Shown here: piece after piece, positions 34,415 through 42,831 of the stretch
How positions within the stretch are numbered: position 1 is the stretch's first letter
How the letters are laid out: the number at the start of each line of letters is the position of its first letter
Program-made: the position numbers and the translations under genes
Assembly: GCF_024362485.1 (NCBI RefSeq)
Contig: NZ_CP101456.1
Location: forward strand, 4,011,091 to 4,075,090
Length of the DNA: 64,000 bases
Reading direction: 5' to 3'
From: Natronobeatus ordinarius
GTDB taxonomy: Archaea > Halobacteriota > Halobacteria > Halobacteriales > Natrialbaceae
Notes under the pieces: generated by a model
What the model saw: only the letters and a program-made list of their open reading frames with translations
What the model was told of the DNA's origin: nothing
Database searches by the model: none

Positions 34415-36271
34415 TCACCGCGTTCGGAGCGCGTACGCCAGGACGCTGGCGAGTGCGAGCACGGTCAGCGCGACGAACGGCAGTCCGACGTCGTCAGCCC
34501 CGGATTCGTCGGGGTCGCTCGAGTGCTCGTCCGGGAGGTTCGGATCCAGCGCGTCGTCACCGTCGGCTTCGCCGCCTGCGGACTCGGTGCGTTCCTGGCC
34601 GACGTCGTCGTCCGTGGTGGCTCCTTCGTCGGTGGCTTCGGTTTCGCGTTCGCTATCGCCGTCGTCACCAGCGCCTTCGTCGCCGGCTCCCTCGCTCCCA
34701 TCACCGTCGGTCCGGTCCGATTCGTCGTTGCTCTCGTCGCTGTCCCCACCGTTCCCATCGTTTCCGCCATCGCGCTCGTCGCTTCCACCAGTTCGCTCGT
34801 CGCCATCGCCCTCGTCACCATCGCCCTCGCCACCATCGCTCTCGTCGCCTTCGTCGCCATCACCCTCGTCGCCCTCGTCACCATCGCCTTCGTCGCCATC
34901 ACCCTCGTCGCCCTCGTCACCATCGCCTTCGTCGCCATCACCCTCGTCGCCCTCGTCACCATCGCCTTCGTCGCCATCACCCTCGTCGCCCTCGTCACCA
35001 TCGCCTTCGTCGCCATCACCCTCGTCGCCCTCGTCACCATCGCCTTCGTCGCCATCACCCTCGTCGCCTTCGTCGCCATCACCCTCGTCACCCTCGTCAC
35101 CATCGCCTTCGTCGCCATCACCCTCGTCACCCTCGTCACCATCACCCTCGTCGCCATCGCCCTCGTCGCCCTCGTCGCCCTCGTCGCCATCACCCTCGTC
35201 GCCCTCGTCACCATCACCCTCGTCGCCATCGCCTTCGTCGCCCTCGTCACCATCGCCTTCGTCACCGTCACCCTCGTCGACCGCTACCAGCTCGGCGTCG
35301 ACCGTTTTCGTCTCCTCAGAGACGACAGTCACCGTCTCGAGCGCCGACTCGTATCCGTCTGCGTCCCACTCGAGGTCGTACTCGCCGGCTTCGAGTTCCT
35401 CGAGGAGGTACGTGCCGTCGTCGTCGGTCGTCGTGGCGTCGATCGACTCGCCGGACGCAGACAGCGTGACGTCCACAGCCGGGATCGGGTCGCCGGTCTC
35501 TCGGTCCGCGACCGTTCCCGCGAGGGCGCCGTCAGGCTCCTCCGTCGGCTCGACGACGGCGACGCCGTGTCTGTCGCTCACGCCGACCGGGATCGGTTCG
35601 TCGGAGCCCTCAACCGCCACCGCGTACGCGTCGTACGCGCCGTTCTCGAGCGAGTCGACGTCGAACGTCGCGACGTAAGTGTTGCTCCCCTCAGAATCAG
35701 CCTCGATCCGCGTCTCGTCGCCCCCGTTGGCGAGCACGAGTTCGACGCTGTCTGGGGCCCCATCGGCTGCCGACGGCACCACGGTGATCTCGATCTCGGC
35801 CGTCTCGTCGGTCGGAAGTTCGTCGGGGATCGCGACGTCGAAGTCGTATCCGGAGACGACCACCGGTTTGATCGCCTCGAGTGAGCCATCCTGAACGACG
35901 CCGAGGCTGTACGTTCCAGCGCCCTCCAGGGCGGCGGCGTCGAAGTCGTGTGTCTGGGTGCCCTCCCCTCTACTGAAGTCGACGATCTCTTCGTCCGCGT
36001 TGTACAGGTTCGTCGAGTAGACGTCGTCGTTCGGTGCCGTCACGTCGACGGGGACGGACTCGGATTCGTCGACGACGATGACCGACGACACCTCGAACTC
36101 GGTCCCGTCGGCGGTTACCGTCCGCGGTGGAACGTCGACGGTCTGTCCATCGTCTCCACTGATCACAAAGTCGCCGCCTGCCGCCGTCACGCCGCCAGCG
36201 ACACCGACCGAAAGAACCGCCGCCAGCACGACCACGACGAGGAGGTGTGCAGCGGCAACTCGAGTTTCCAT
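34415..36271 (-). CDS. Surface protein with a long Glu-Gly-Asp repeat and C-terminal membrane anchor
   Basis: A 618-aa secreted protein. A signal peptide (about 1-31) is followed by a strand-rich domain (about 32-240) and a carboxypeptidase-regulatory-like (CNA-B type) domain (about 247-325: GTVADRETGDPIPAVDVTLS and GTYLLEELEAGEYDLEWDADGYES). Residues about 331-492 are nearly pure Glu-Gly-Asp repeats (EGDGDEGDEGDGDEGD). A Ser/Thr/Asp-rich stretch then leads to a C-terminal membrane helix (VGLPFVALTVLALASVLAYAL) with a basic end. That is the layout of an archaeosortase-like or plain tail-anchored surface protein; no PGF motif is visible. The repeat acts as an acidic spacer across the cell wall by inference. 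Confidence 0.78.
   Translation of the reverse strand: METRVAAAHLLVVVVLAAVLSVGVAGGVTAAGGDFVISGDDGQTVDVPPRTVTADGTEFEVSSVIVVDESESVPVDVTAPNDDVYSTNLYNADEEIVDFSRGEGTQTHDFDAAALEGAGTYSLGVVQDGSLEAIKPVVVSGYDFDVAIPDELPTDETAEIEITVVPSAADGAPDSVELVLANGGDETRIEADSEGSNTYVATFDVDSLENGAYDAYAVAVEGSDEPIPVGVSDRHGVAVVEPTEEPDGALAGTVADRETGDPIPAVDVTLSASGESIDATTTDDDGTYLLEELEAGEYDLEWDADGYESALETVTVVSEETKTVDAELVAVDEGDGDEGDGDEGDEGDGDEGDGDEGDEGDGDEGDEGDEGDGDEGDGDEGDEGDGDEGDGDEGDEGDGDEGDEGDGDEGDGDEGDEGDGDEGDGDEGDEGDGDEGDGDEGDEGDGDEGDGDEGDEGDGDEGDGDEGDEGDGDEGDESDGGEGDGDEGDGDERTGGSDERDGGNDGNGGDSDESNDESDRTDGDGSEGAGDEGAGDDGDSERETEATDEGATTDDDVGQERTESAGGEADGDDALDPNLPDEHSSDPDESGADDVGLPFVALTVLALASVLAYALRTR
34795..35279 (-). repeat. 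Coding tandem repeat for Glu-Gly-Asp
   Basis: About 485 bases of degenerate 6- and 9-base units (on the plus strand: ccatcaccctcgtcgccctc and similar). Longer 33-45-base higher-order units recur nearly unchanged. Both strands are open over the whole tract because of the repeat, giving spurious plus-strand frames. Confidence 0.9.
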
Positions 36272-36376
36272 ACCGATCCGGTACGGCAGACGGGGACCTA
36301 AAACTGACGGGATCGTGACTGTCGATTAATCGCTGTGGTTGCGTGTAAAATAAAGGACGAATCGTATCGCGTCCGG

Positions 36377-38149
36377 CTACTCGAGCGTCTCGACGATCTC
36401 GAAGGACGCGTCGACTGCATCGCCGACCGTGTCGATAGCCTGTGACTCCCCGTCACTGACGTCGCCGTCGAACTCGACCAGTGCGGCCGTGAACGTGTAC
36501 TCGCCGGTCTGGGCTTCGTCGCCAGCGGTAACCGTTACCTCGGCGAGTTGCTCGCCGTCGGCGGCGTTGAGGTGGTCGCCGGAGACCGTCTCGTCGAGGT
36601 AAAAGACGCCGTCGTCGACGTTATCCTCGACGACCTCGGTCGCGCTGATACCCAGCTCAGGGATGAAGACGCTCTCGACTTGGAAGTCGTCTTCGGCGCC
36701 GATGTCGACGGGTTCGCCGTCGGGGTCCTCGGTTGACAGCTGGATGGCGAACTCGGCGTCCTCGGCGAAGTCGCCGTTGACTTCGAGTCCCACATCACGC
36801 TCGTAGGTCTCGCCCTGTTCGAACTCCTCACCCTCGATCTCGCTGAGGTCGAAGTCGGCCTCGAGTGCCTCGACGATCTCGAAGGTCGCGCTGGCTTCCT
36901 CGTCGATCGTGCGGACGGCCTGTGACGTCTCGTCCCCGTCGTCGTCGAACTCGACGAGCGCGGCCGTGAACGTGTACTCGCCGGTCTGGGCTTCGTCGCC
37001 GGCGGTGACGGTCACTTCGGCGAGCTGCTCGCCGTCGGCGGCAGTGAGCTGTTCGCCGGTCACCGTCTCGTCGAGGTAGAAGACGCCGTCGTCGACGTTG
37101 TCCTCGACGACCTCGGTGGCGTCGATGGCCAGGCCGGGGATGAAGACGCTCTCGACCTCGAAGTCGTCTTCGGCGCCGATGTCGACGAGCTCGCCGTCGG
37201 GGTCCTCGGTGGACAGCTGGATGGTGAACTCGGCGTCCTCGGCAAACTCGCCGTTGACCTCGAGTCCGGCCTCACGCTCGTAGGTCTCGCCCTGTTCGAA
37301 CTCCTCGCCCTCGAGTTCGCCGAGGTCGAACGTGGCTTCACCAGGTTCGGCCTCTGCCTCGAGTTCGAAGTCGACGCCCTCGATGGTCTCGTCCTCGTCG
37401 ACGGGAACGGTCGCCAGTTTGGAGTCCTGGTAGCCGTCGGCGGTTGCGCGGATCGTGTGTTCGCCGGGCTCGACGGCAAGCGCGTACGTGCCGTCGGCGT
37501 CGGTCGTGGTGAGGACGTTGTCGAACCGGTCGACGATCTCAGCACCCTCGATCGGGTCGCCCGCAGCATCGGTGACGGTGCCCTCGATGGTGCCGTCCTC
37601 GCGGTCGACGTCGAGCGCGAAGTCGAGCGTGACCGTCTCGCCTTCCTCGACATCGACGGACTCGTCAGCGGTCGCGCCCTCGTACTCGACCCCGACGGAG
37701 TAGGCACCGGGTTCGTCGATTTCAATCGTGTAGACGCCGTCTGCGTCAGTCGTCACCGGCTCGTCAACGGACTGGGCACCGAGGTATTTGGTCTCCTCAG
37801 CTGAGACGGTCGCGCCCTCGATGGGTTCATTCTCGTGTTCGTCCGTCACGACACCGGTGATCTCCTGGGTGACCTCGACGGGGTCGCCGCTTCGCCACGC
37901 GTCGATCACGTCGCGCAGAAGGTTGGTGTCGATCTCACCGCTGCGCCAGTGATCGATCGCCTCACGCAGGCCGTCGGTTTCGACTACGCCGGTGTCGTCG
38001 TCGGCGTAGTCGGCCAGTGTCTTTTCGTCGTCGGTACCGTCGTCTGCGACTGCGCTTCCGGCCATCCCGATCCCTCCGATCGCGAAGACGGAGAGGACCA
38101 TCAGGGCTGCCAGGAAGACAGCGCGAATTTGTTCTACGTTAGTTGTCAT
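36377..38149 (-). CDS. Large surface protein with haloarchaeal surface-glycoprotein signal peptide and duplicated module
   Basis: A 590-aa secreted protein. The N-terminus (EQIRAVFLAALMVLSVFA) is the surface-glycoprotein type signal known from haloarchaeal S-layer proteins. Residues 57-89 hold a dockerin-like double helix (ETDGLREAIDHW, then IDTNLLRDVIDAW). Two CNA-B/carboxypeptidase-regulatory-like domains follow (about 97-170 and 178-255). Two copies of a 158-residue module (274-432 and 433-590) make up the rest and share most residues, both beginning FDL.E.EGEEFEQGETYER. There is no C-terminal anchor. ATG 38149 fits the signal peptide; the longer frame upstream is unlike it. It is probably a wall-associated structural protein. 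Confidence 0.8.
   Translation of the reverse strand: MTTNVEQIRAVFLAALMVLSVFAIGGIGMAGSAVADDGTDDEKTLADYADDDTGVVETDGLREAIDHWRSGEIDTNLLRDVIDAWRSGDPVEVTQEITGVVTDEHENEPIEGATVSAEETKYLGAQSVDEPVTTDADGVYTIEIDEPGAYSVGVEYEGATADESVDVEEGETVTLDFALDVDREDGTIEGTVTDAAGDPIEGAEIVDRFDNVLTTTDADGTYALAVEPGEHTIRATADGYQDSKLATVPVDEDETIEGVDFELEAEAEPGEATFDLGELEGEEFEQGETYEREAGLEVNGEFAEDAEFTIQLSTEDPDGELVDIGAEDDFEVESVFIPGLAIDATEVVEDNVDDGVFYLDETVTGEQLTAADGEQLAEVTVTAGDEAQTGEYTFTAALVEFDDDGDETSQAVRTIDEEASATFEIVEALEADFDLSEIEGEEFEQGETYERDVGLEVNGDFAEDAEFAIQLSTEDPDGEPVDIGAEDDFQVESVFIPELGISATEVVEDNVDDGVFYLDETVSGDHLNAADGEQLAEVTVTAGDEAQTGEYTFTAALVEFDGDVSDGESQAIDTVGDAVDASFEIVETLE
36380..37330 (-). repeat. Internal duplication of a 158-residue module
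   Basis: Copy A (36854-37330) and copy B (36380-36853) of the same protein module lie in tandem. They share long identical stretches such as EVTVTAGDEAQTGEYTFTAA, and they differ mostly in the last 30 residues. Confidence 0.85.
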
Positions 38150-38396
38150 TAGATGTGTTCGATTTGTATCGGCTTTCGCTCGAAACGGCTCGTACGCCGC
38201 TCGACTGCGTGCATTTCGCACTCGTATACGCACTCATTACTATCTGGAATCGTTACGGGTCACAGGTGGCCCAACACAAGACAACAACATATAATTTCCG
38301 GAGCTCGCCACATATTAGTTTAGTTTCATTGAGAAAAGCAAACATTCAGGATGAGTGTGGCCCGAGACGGGACAGTCGCCGTCGGCTCGCCGAGGA
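38150..38396 (-). promoter_or_regulatory. AT-rich upstream region of the surface-protein gene
   Basis: No gene here. GC is clearly lower than around. A TATA-like atataattt (38289-38297, read on the minus strand as aaattatat) would give a leader of about 115 nucleotides, similar to leaders reported for S-layer genes. A closer candidate (gatacaaat, minus strand, about 38167-38176) would suit a near-leaderless transcript. Confidence 0.35.
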
Positions 38397-40199
38397 TCAC
38401 TCCACAGTGACGCTCTTGGCGAGGTTCCGCGGTTTGTCGATCGACCGGTCAAGCCGGTGTGCGACCCAGTAGGAGACGAGCTGGAGCTGGACGTTCGCGA
38501 GAATCGCCCCGGCGAGTTCGTCGCCAGCGGGCACCTCGAGGACGTGGTCGGCGTAGCGTTCGATGTCAGTCTGGCCGTCGGTGACGGCGACGACGGGAGC
38601 GCCGCGGGCTTCGACCTCCTTGACGTTGCCAACGGTCTTGCGGGCGCGTTCGCCGTCACCGACGACGACGGCGAACACCGGCGTGTTGTCGGTGACGAGC
38701 GCCAGCGGGCCGTGTTTCAGCTCGCCGGCGGCGAAGCCCTCGGCGTGTTTGTACGTGATCTCTTTCAGCTTCAGCGCCCCCTCGAGCGCGACGGGGTACT
38801 GTGGCCCTCGGCCGATGAAGAAGTAGGCGTCGGCGTCCTCGTAGGCCTCGGCGACCTCGCGGGCAGTGGAGGTGTCGAGGACGGTCTGGATGCCGTCGGG
38901 GACGTCCCGGAGCGCGCGGACGACGTCGCCGGCGTCGGTTTCGCTCAGCGCACACGCGAGCATCGTCAGCGCCGCCTGCTGGCTCGCGAAGGACTTGGTC
39001 GCGGCGACGCCGATTTCGGGCCCGGCACGGATGTAGAGGACGTGGTCGGCCTCCCGGGCGGCCGAGCTACCGACGACGTTCGTGACGCCGACGGTCGTCG
39101 CGCCGGCGGCGTTGGCCTCCCGCAAGGCGCGCATCGTGTCGGCCGTCTCGCCGCTCTGGGTGACCGCGACGACGAGCGAGTCCGGCCCGACGGGGCGCTC
39201 GGCGGCGGTGTACTCACTGGCCAGGTAGGGCCGCGCCGGGACGCCCCGGGACTCGAGCAGTCCCGCGCCGAACATCGCCGCGTGATAGGAGGTGCCACAG
39301 GCGACGAACTGGACGGGGCCCTCCCACTCGAGGGCGGGCAGCTCCTCGAGGGTGATCGAGCGCTCGAGTTCGTTCACGCGGCCGCGGAGACACTCCCGCA
39401 GCGCCGACGGCTGTTCGTGGATCTCCTTGAGCATGTAGTGGTCGTAGCCGCTCTTGCCGGCGTCTTCGGCATCCCACTCGATCGTCTCGACGGTCGTCTC
39501 GACGACCCGGCCGTCGGCGTCGGTGACGGTGACCGTCTCGGGGGTGAGCGTGGCGAACTCGCCGTCGTCGACGTAGATCACCCGGTCGGTGTAGCGGATG
39601 AACGCCGGGACGTCGCTCGCGAGGTAGTGGCCGTCGTCGCCGAGCCCGAGCACGAGCGGCGACTCGTTTCGGGCGGCGTAGATGGTCTCTTCGCCCTCGA
39701 AGACCGCCGCGATCGCGTAACTGCCCTCGAGGCGACCGATCGCCCGCCGAAACGCGTCCTCCCGGTCGAGGCCCGCCTCGAGGAACGCTGCGATCAGGTG
39801 CGGGACGACCTCGGTGTCGGTGTCGCTCTCGAACGTGACGCCGCCGTCGGCGAGCTCCTCGCGCAGGGGCTGGTAGTTCTCGATGATGCCGTTGTGGACG
39901 ACGGCGACCCGGCCGTCGGCGTCGGTGTGGGGGTGGGCGTTGCGATCCGACGGCGGGCCGTGCGTGCTCCAGCGAGTGTGGCCGATGCCGACCGCGTCGC
40001 CCGCGAGCGCTTCGCCCTCGAGCGCCGACTCGAGCGCCGAGAGCTCGCCTTCTTTCTTGCGGACGGCGATCGACCCGTTGGCGAGTGCGATGCCTGCAGA
40101 GTCGTAGCCGCGGTACTCGAGCCCCGAGAGCCCCTCGAGTAAGACGTCGAGGGCGTCGTGCTCTTCGGTTTCGCCGACGTAGCCGATGATCCCACACAT
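38397..40199 (-). CDS. glmS: Glutamine-fructose-6-phosphate aminotransferase (isomerizing)
   Basis: A 600-aa enzyme making glucosamine 6-phosphate from fructose 6-phosphate and glutamine, the first step to UDP-GlcNAc. Residue Cys2 (MCGIIGYVG) is the glutaminase nucleophile. The N-terminal class II amidotransferase (about 1-230) is followed by two SIS domains (about 280-420 and 450-590), with VACGTSYHAAMFGAGL, VAVTQSGETADT and the C-terminal NLAKSVTVE end. The start ATG overlaps the stop of the upstream glmU-like gene by one base, so the two form an operon. The frame upstream of this ATG is out of family. Confidence 0.97.
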   Translation of the reverse strand: MCGIIGYVGETEEHDALDVLLEGLSGLEYRGYDSAGIALANGSIAVRKKEGELSALESALEGEALAGDAVGIGHTRWSTHGPPSDRNAHPHTDADGRVAVVHNGIIENYQPLREELADGGVTFESDTDTEVVPHLIAAFLEAGLDREDAFRRAIGRLEGSYAIAAVFEGEETIYAARNESPLVLGLGDDGHYLASDVPAFIRYTDRVIYVDDGEFATLTPETVTVTDADGRVVETTVETIEWDAEDAGKSGYDHYMLKEIHEQPSALRECLRGRVNELERSITLEELPALEWEGPVQFVACGTSYHAAMFGAGLLESRGVPARPYLASEYTAAERPVGPDSLVVAVTQSGETADTMRALREANAAGATTVGVTNVVGSSAAREADHVLYIRAGPEIGVAATKSFASQQAALTMLACALSETDAGDVVRALRDVPDGIQTVLDTSTAREVAEAYEDADAYFFIGRGPQYPVALEGALKLKEITYKHAEGFAAGELKHGPLALVTDNTPVFAVVVGDGERARKTVGNVKEVEARGAPVVAVTDGQTDIERYADHVLEVPAGDELAGAILANVQLQLVSYWVAHRLDRSIDKPRNLAKSVTVE

Positions 40200-41368
40200 C
40201 AGCCACGCACCTCCACGTCCGCCGCGACGGTGCCACGGACGGTCGAGCCGGCGTGGACGACGGCACTCGAGCCGACGACCGCCCCCGGCGCGTACGTGAC
40301 GCCGCCCTCGTCGGTGACGCGGTCGGCGAGCACCGCCCCGAGCCGGCGGTTCCGATGGACGGTGCCCTCGATCTGGACGTCGCCGGGGCCGCCGACGACC
40401 GTCGAGCCCGCGCCGATGCGGACCCCGCGGCCGGTGACGCAGTCGCGAAGCGAGACGGTCGGCCCGAGGCGGGTGTCGGCGTCGACGGCGCTCCCCTCGA
40501 CGACGGCGTTCGCGCCGACGGTGACGTTCTCCCCGAGGCAGGTGCCGGGCCCGACCACGGCGCCGGGGCCGACCACGCAGTCCTCGGCGACGACGACGGG
40601 CTCGACGAGCGTCGCCGTCTCGTGGACACGCGCCGAGTCGGCGACCTGCGTGTCGGCGAAGCCGTGTTCGAAAGCGGCGTCGGCCAGCGCCAGCAGGTCC
40701 CACGGGTAGGTCGCGTCGACCCAGACGCCCTCGGAGACGACGCCCGTGACCGTCGCCCCCGAGTCGAGCAGCGCCGAGAGGCCGTCGGTAAGCGAGTGTT
40801 CGCCCGCGCGCGGCTCGGCCGCCCGGATCGTCTCGAAGACGTCGGGCTCGAGCGCGTAGACGCCGGCGTTCAGCAGGTAGTTGCGGTCGTCGCGCGGGCG
40901 CTCGACGATCTCGTCGACGGTGCCGTCGTCGTCGAGGAGGACGCCGCCGTACTCGCTGACGTCGCGGCGGTGGATCAGCCCGAGCGTGGCGTCGCCGTCG
41001 TGGCCCGCGAGCACGTCGCTGACGATCCGGCGATCGACCAGCTGGTCGCCGTTGACGACGAGACACGGGCCGTCGACGGCGTCGGCGGCCTGGAGGAGCG
41101 CGTGGCCGCTCCCGAGCTGTTTCTCCTGGGTGACGTAGCGGATCGGCACGTTCCGGTAGGTCGGTCCGAAGTGCGACTGGACGCGCTCGCGGCCGTAACC
41201 GACGACGACGGTGAGATCGGTGATTCCGGCCTCGAGCAACTCGTCGAAGACGCACTCGAGGACCGGCCTCGTCGCCACCGGCAGCATCGGCTTCGGTCGG
41301 TGTCGCGTCAGCGGCCGCAGCCGACTTCCCTCCCCCGCTGCGAGGACGATCGCGGAGTAATTCTCCAT
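40199..41368 (-). CDS. glmU: GlmU-like bifunctional sugar-1-phosphate nucleotidylyl/acetyltransferase
   Basis: A 389-aa enzyme. The N-terminal nucleotidyltransferase domain (about 1-230) has the G-x-G-T-R-type loop AAGEGSRLRPLTRHRPKPMLPV and the LVVNGDQLVD metal site. The C-terminal left-handed beta-helix (about 245-385) has hexapeptide repeats (VVGPGAVVGPGTCLGENVTVGANA). This is the archaeal form that acetylates glucosamine 1-phosphate and adds UMP to give UDP-GlcNAc, although a glucose-1-phosphate thymidylyl role is hard to exclude. It sits directly before glmS with a one-base overlap, which supports the amino sugar assignment. The phosphoglucosamine mutase is not in the window. Confidence 0.88.
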   Translation of the reverse strand: MENYSAIVLAAGEGSRLRPLTRHRPKPMLPVATRPVLECVFDELLEAGITDLTVVVGYGRERVQSHFGPTYRNVPIRYVTQEKQLGSGHALLQAADAVDGPCLVVNGDQLVDRRIVSDVLAGHDGDATLGLIHRRDVSEYGGVLLDDDGTVDEIVERPRDDRNYLLNAGVYALEPDVFETIRAAEPRAGEHSLTDGLSALLDSGATVTGVVSEGVWVDATYPWDLLALADAAFEHGFADTQVADSARVHETATLVEPVVVAEDCVVGPGAVVGPGTCLGENVTVGANAVVEGSAVDADTRLGPTVSLRDCVTGRGVRIGAGSTVVGGPGDVQIEGTVHRNRRLGAVLADRVTDEGGVTYAPGAVVGSSAVVHAGSTVRGTVAADVEVRG

Positions 41369-41488
41369 GGATACTGAGACAATTCTGTACCAGCGTTATT
41401 CTTTCGGATCGGTATTTCCACCCAGCCGAACGGAGGACGACGGCCCCAGACGAGCGTTCGCGGCCCTCTCGACGCCACCACCAGTGAA

Positions 41489-41522
41489 CGACCGGTCGCA
41501 CTCGAGGGAGTGCGACCGGTCG
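41489..41522. terminator. Perfect 15-bp hairpin just past the DUF1616 gene
   Basis: The arms cgaccggtcgcactc and gagtgcgaccggtcg enclose a GAGG loop. It lies 9 bases past the stop of the minus-strand DUF1616 gene. There is no T-run after it on that strand, so it may stabilise the message end instead of acting as an intrinsic terminator. Confidence 0.5.
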
Positions 41523-41530
41523 CCGTTGTC

Positions 41531-42616
41531 TCAGTCGGCGTCCGCGGGCGCCTCGACGTCGACCCAGAGGTGGACGCTGTACTCGGTGTCGTCCATCGAT
41601 GGCTCCTCGGGCACCTCGTCGACGTAGAGCAGCCAGACGAGCCGGACGTCCTCGCCGACGAGCGTCGGCTCGAGGGCGTGGCTGTGGAGCCACGACTCGT
41701 TGTGCGCGAGGCGGGGTGAGTATCGGTCGAGCTCGCGCTGTTGCTCGACGACCGTCTCGTTGCCCGCGTGGGTGACTTCCTGCTCGAGGACCACCACGGT
41801 GTAGTCGACGGTGTCGTGTTCGTGGTTGTCGACGCCGACGACGATCTCCTGGGGCTGCCCGAGTTCGAACTCGGTCGGGTAGTTCGCGGCGACGCGGTCG
41901 CCGTCGTCGTCCTCGGTCAGGATGTAGATCGCCGAGAACTGTTCGCCCTGGGGCGGGACGACGATGGCGAAGGTGAGGGTGCCGACTGCGAGCAGGATCG
42001 AGAGCACGAGCAAGACGTTCAGGACGCCGTCGAGGCGGGTCTCCGGTTCGAGCAGTTCCGCGCGGCCCGCCTCGAGCCAGTCGCGGTAGGGGACCTGGAA
42101 CCGCTCGTCGGCGGGGAGCTGCCGTCGCCGGACGGCGGCGACGGCGGTCGTCGCGACGGTGAAGGCGGTGACGGCGACCATGATCGGGGTGAGGCGGATG
42201 CCCCAGGGAGTGAAGTTGAGCACGAGCCCGAGCAGCGGGACGATCGCGATGCTCAGCCCGAAGGAGAGTGCGACGCGCTCGATGCCGTCGATGCCCGACC
42301 GGTCCGCGAGCGCCCAGAACGCGTCGGCTGACTCCTCGGCGTCGGGGTCGTCCTCGGCGTCGGGGTCGGATTCCTCGAGGTCGTCGGCCGTCGGCGACTC
42401 GCCCGCCTCGGGGAACAGCGCCGCGATGAACGCGTAGCCAGGGATGAAGAGAACGAAGACGAGCCCGAGCGGGATCCGCAGCACCGTCTCGCGGATGAGC
42501 GGGGCGAAGACGGCGACGTTCACGAGCGCCGTCCAGACGAGGACGGCCGCGAGGTCCGCCGGCAGCTGCCGAATCGGTCGCGGCAGGAGCAGCCGAAGCG
42601 AATCCCTATCGGCCAT
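41531..42616 (-). CDS. DUF1616 domain membrane protein
   Basis: A 361-aa membrane protein. The N-terminal pair of spans (about 20-40 and 45-65: PLGLVFVLFIPGYAFIAALFP) is the DUF1616 signature, followed by an acidic linker, two further spans (about 110-130 and 138-160), one at about 195-215, and an extracellular strand-rich domain with NHEHDTVDYTVVVLEQEVTHAGNETVVEQQRELDRYSP-type sequence (positions about 250-340). Related archaeal proteins are found beside glycan and MoxR-type gene groups, and here it lies near both. The role is unknown. Confidence 0.85.
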   Translation of the reverse strand: MADRDSLRLLLPRPIRQLPADLAAVLVWTALVNVAVFAPLIRETVLRIPLGLVFVLFIPGYAFIAALFPEAGESPTADDLEESDPDAEDDPDAEESADAFWALADRSGIDGIERVALSFGLSIAIVPLLGLVLNFTPWGIRLTPIMVAVTAFTVATTAVAAVRRRQLPADERFQVPYRDWLEAGRAELLEPETRLDGVLNVLLVLSILLAVGTLTFAIVVPPQGEQFSAIYILTEDDDGDRVAANYPTEFELGQPQEIVVGVDNHEHDTVDYTVVVLEQEVTHAGNETVVEQQRELDRYSPRLAHNESWLHSHALEPTLVGEDVRLVWLLYVDEVPEEPSMDDTEYSVHLWVDVEAPADAD

Positions 42617-42699
42617 GTACCGATCGGTTGCCCCGTCGCGGGTAACAGTCTGTCGATCGATCGGATCGCCGGGGGAAGGTGTGCAGGGCCGGCGCGTCG

Positions 42700-42789
42700 G
42701 TGGCGGTCGTCGCAGGCTTCCCAGCGGTCGCGGCCAGCGCTCGAGTGGCGGCCGTTGCAGGCTTCCCAGCGGTCGCGGCCAGCGCTCGA
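42700..42789. repeat. Two tandem 45-bp direct repeats
   Basis: Unit one (42700-42744) and unit two (42745-42789) differ at only two positions. They lie in the gap between the DUF1616 and DUF4129 genes, close to the end of the latter. A minus-strand frame runs through them but shows no gene-like start. Confidence 0.8.
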
Positions 42790-42831
42790 GTGACGGTCGG
42801 CGGCTCCCCGACGACCACCGTCGCGTCGCGG

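Noticed and set aside
34227..35884. Long plus-strand frames (Ser/Pro-, Arg/His- and Val/Thr-rich) opposite the EGD repeat
   Set aside because: They arise because the repeat is open in every frame; their sequence is only the mirror of the repeat unit.
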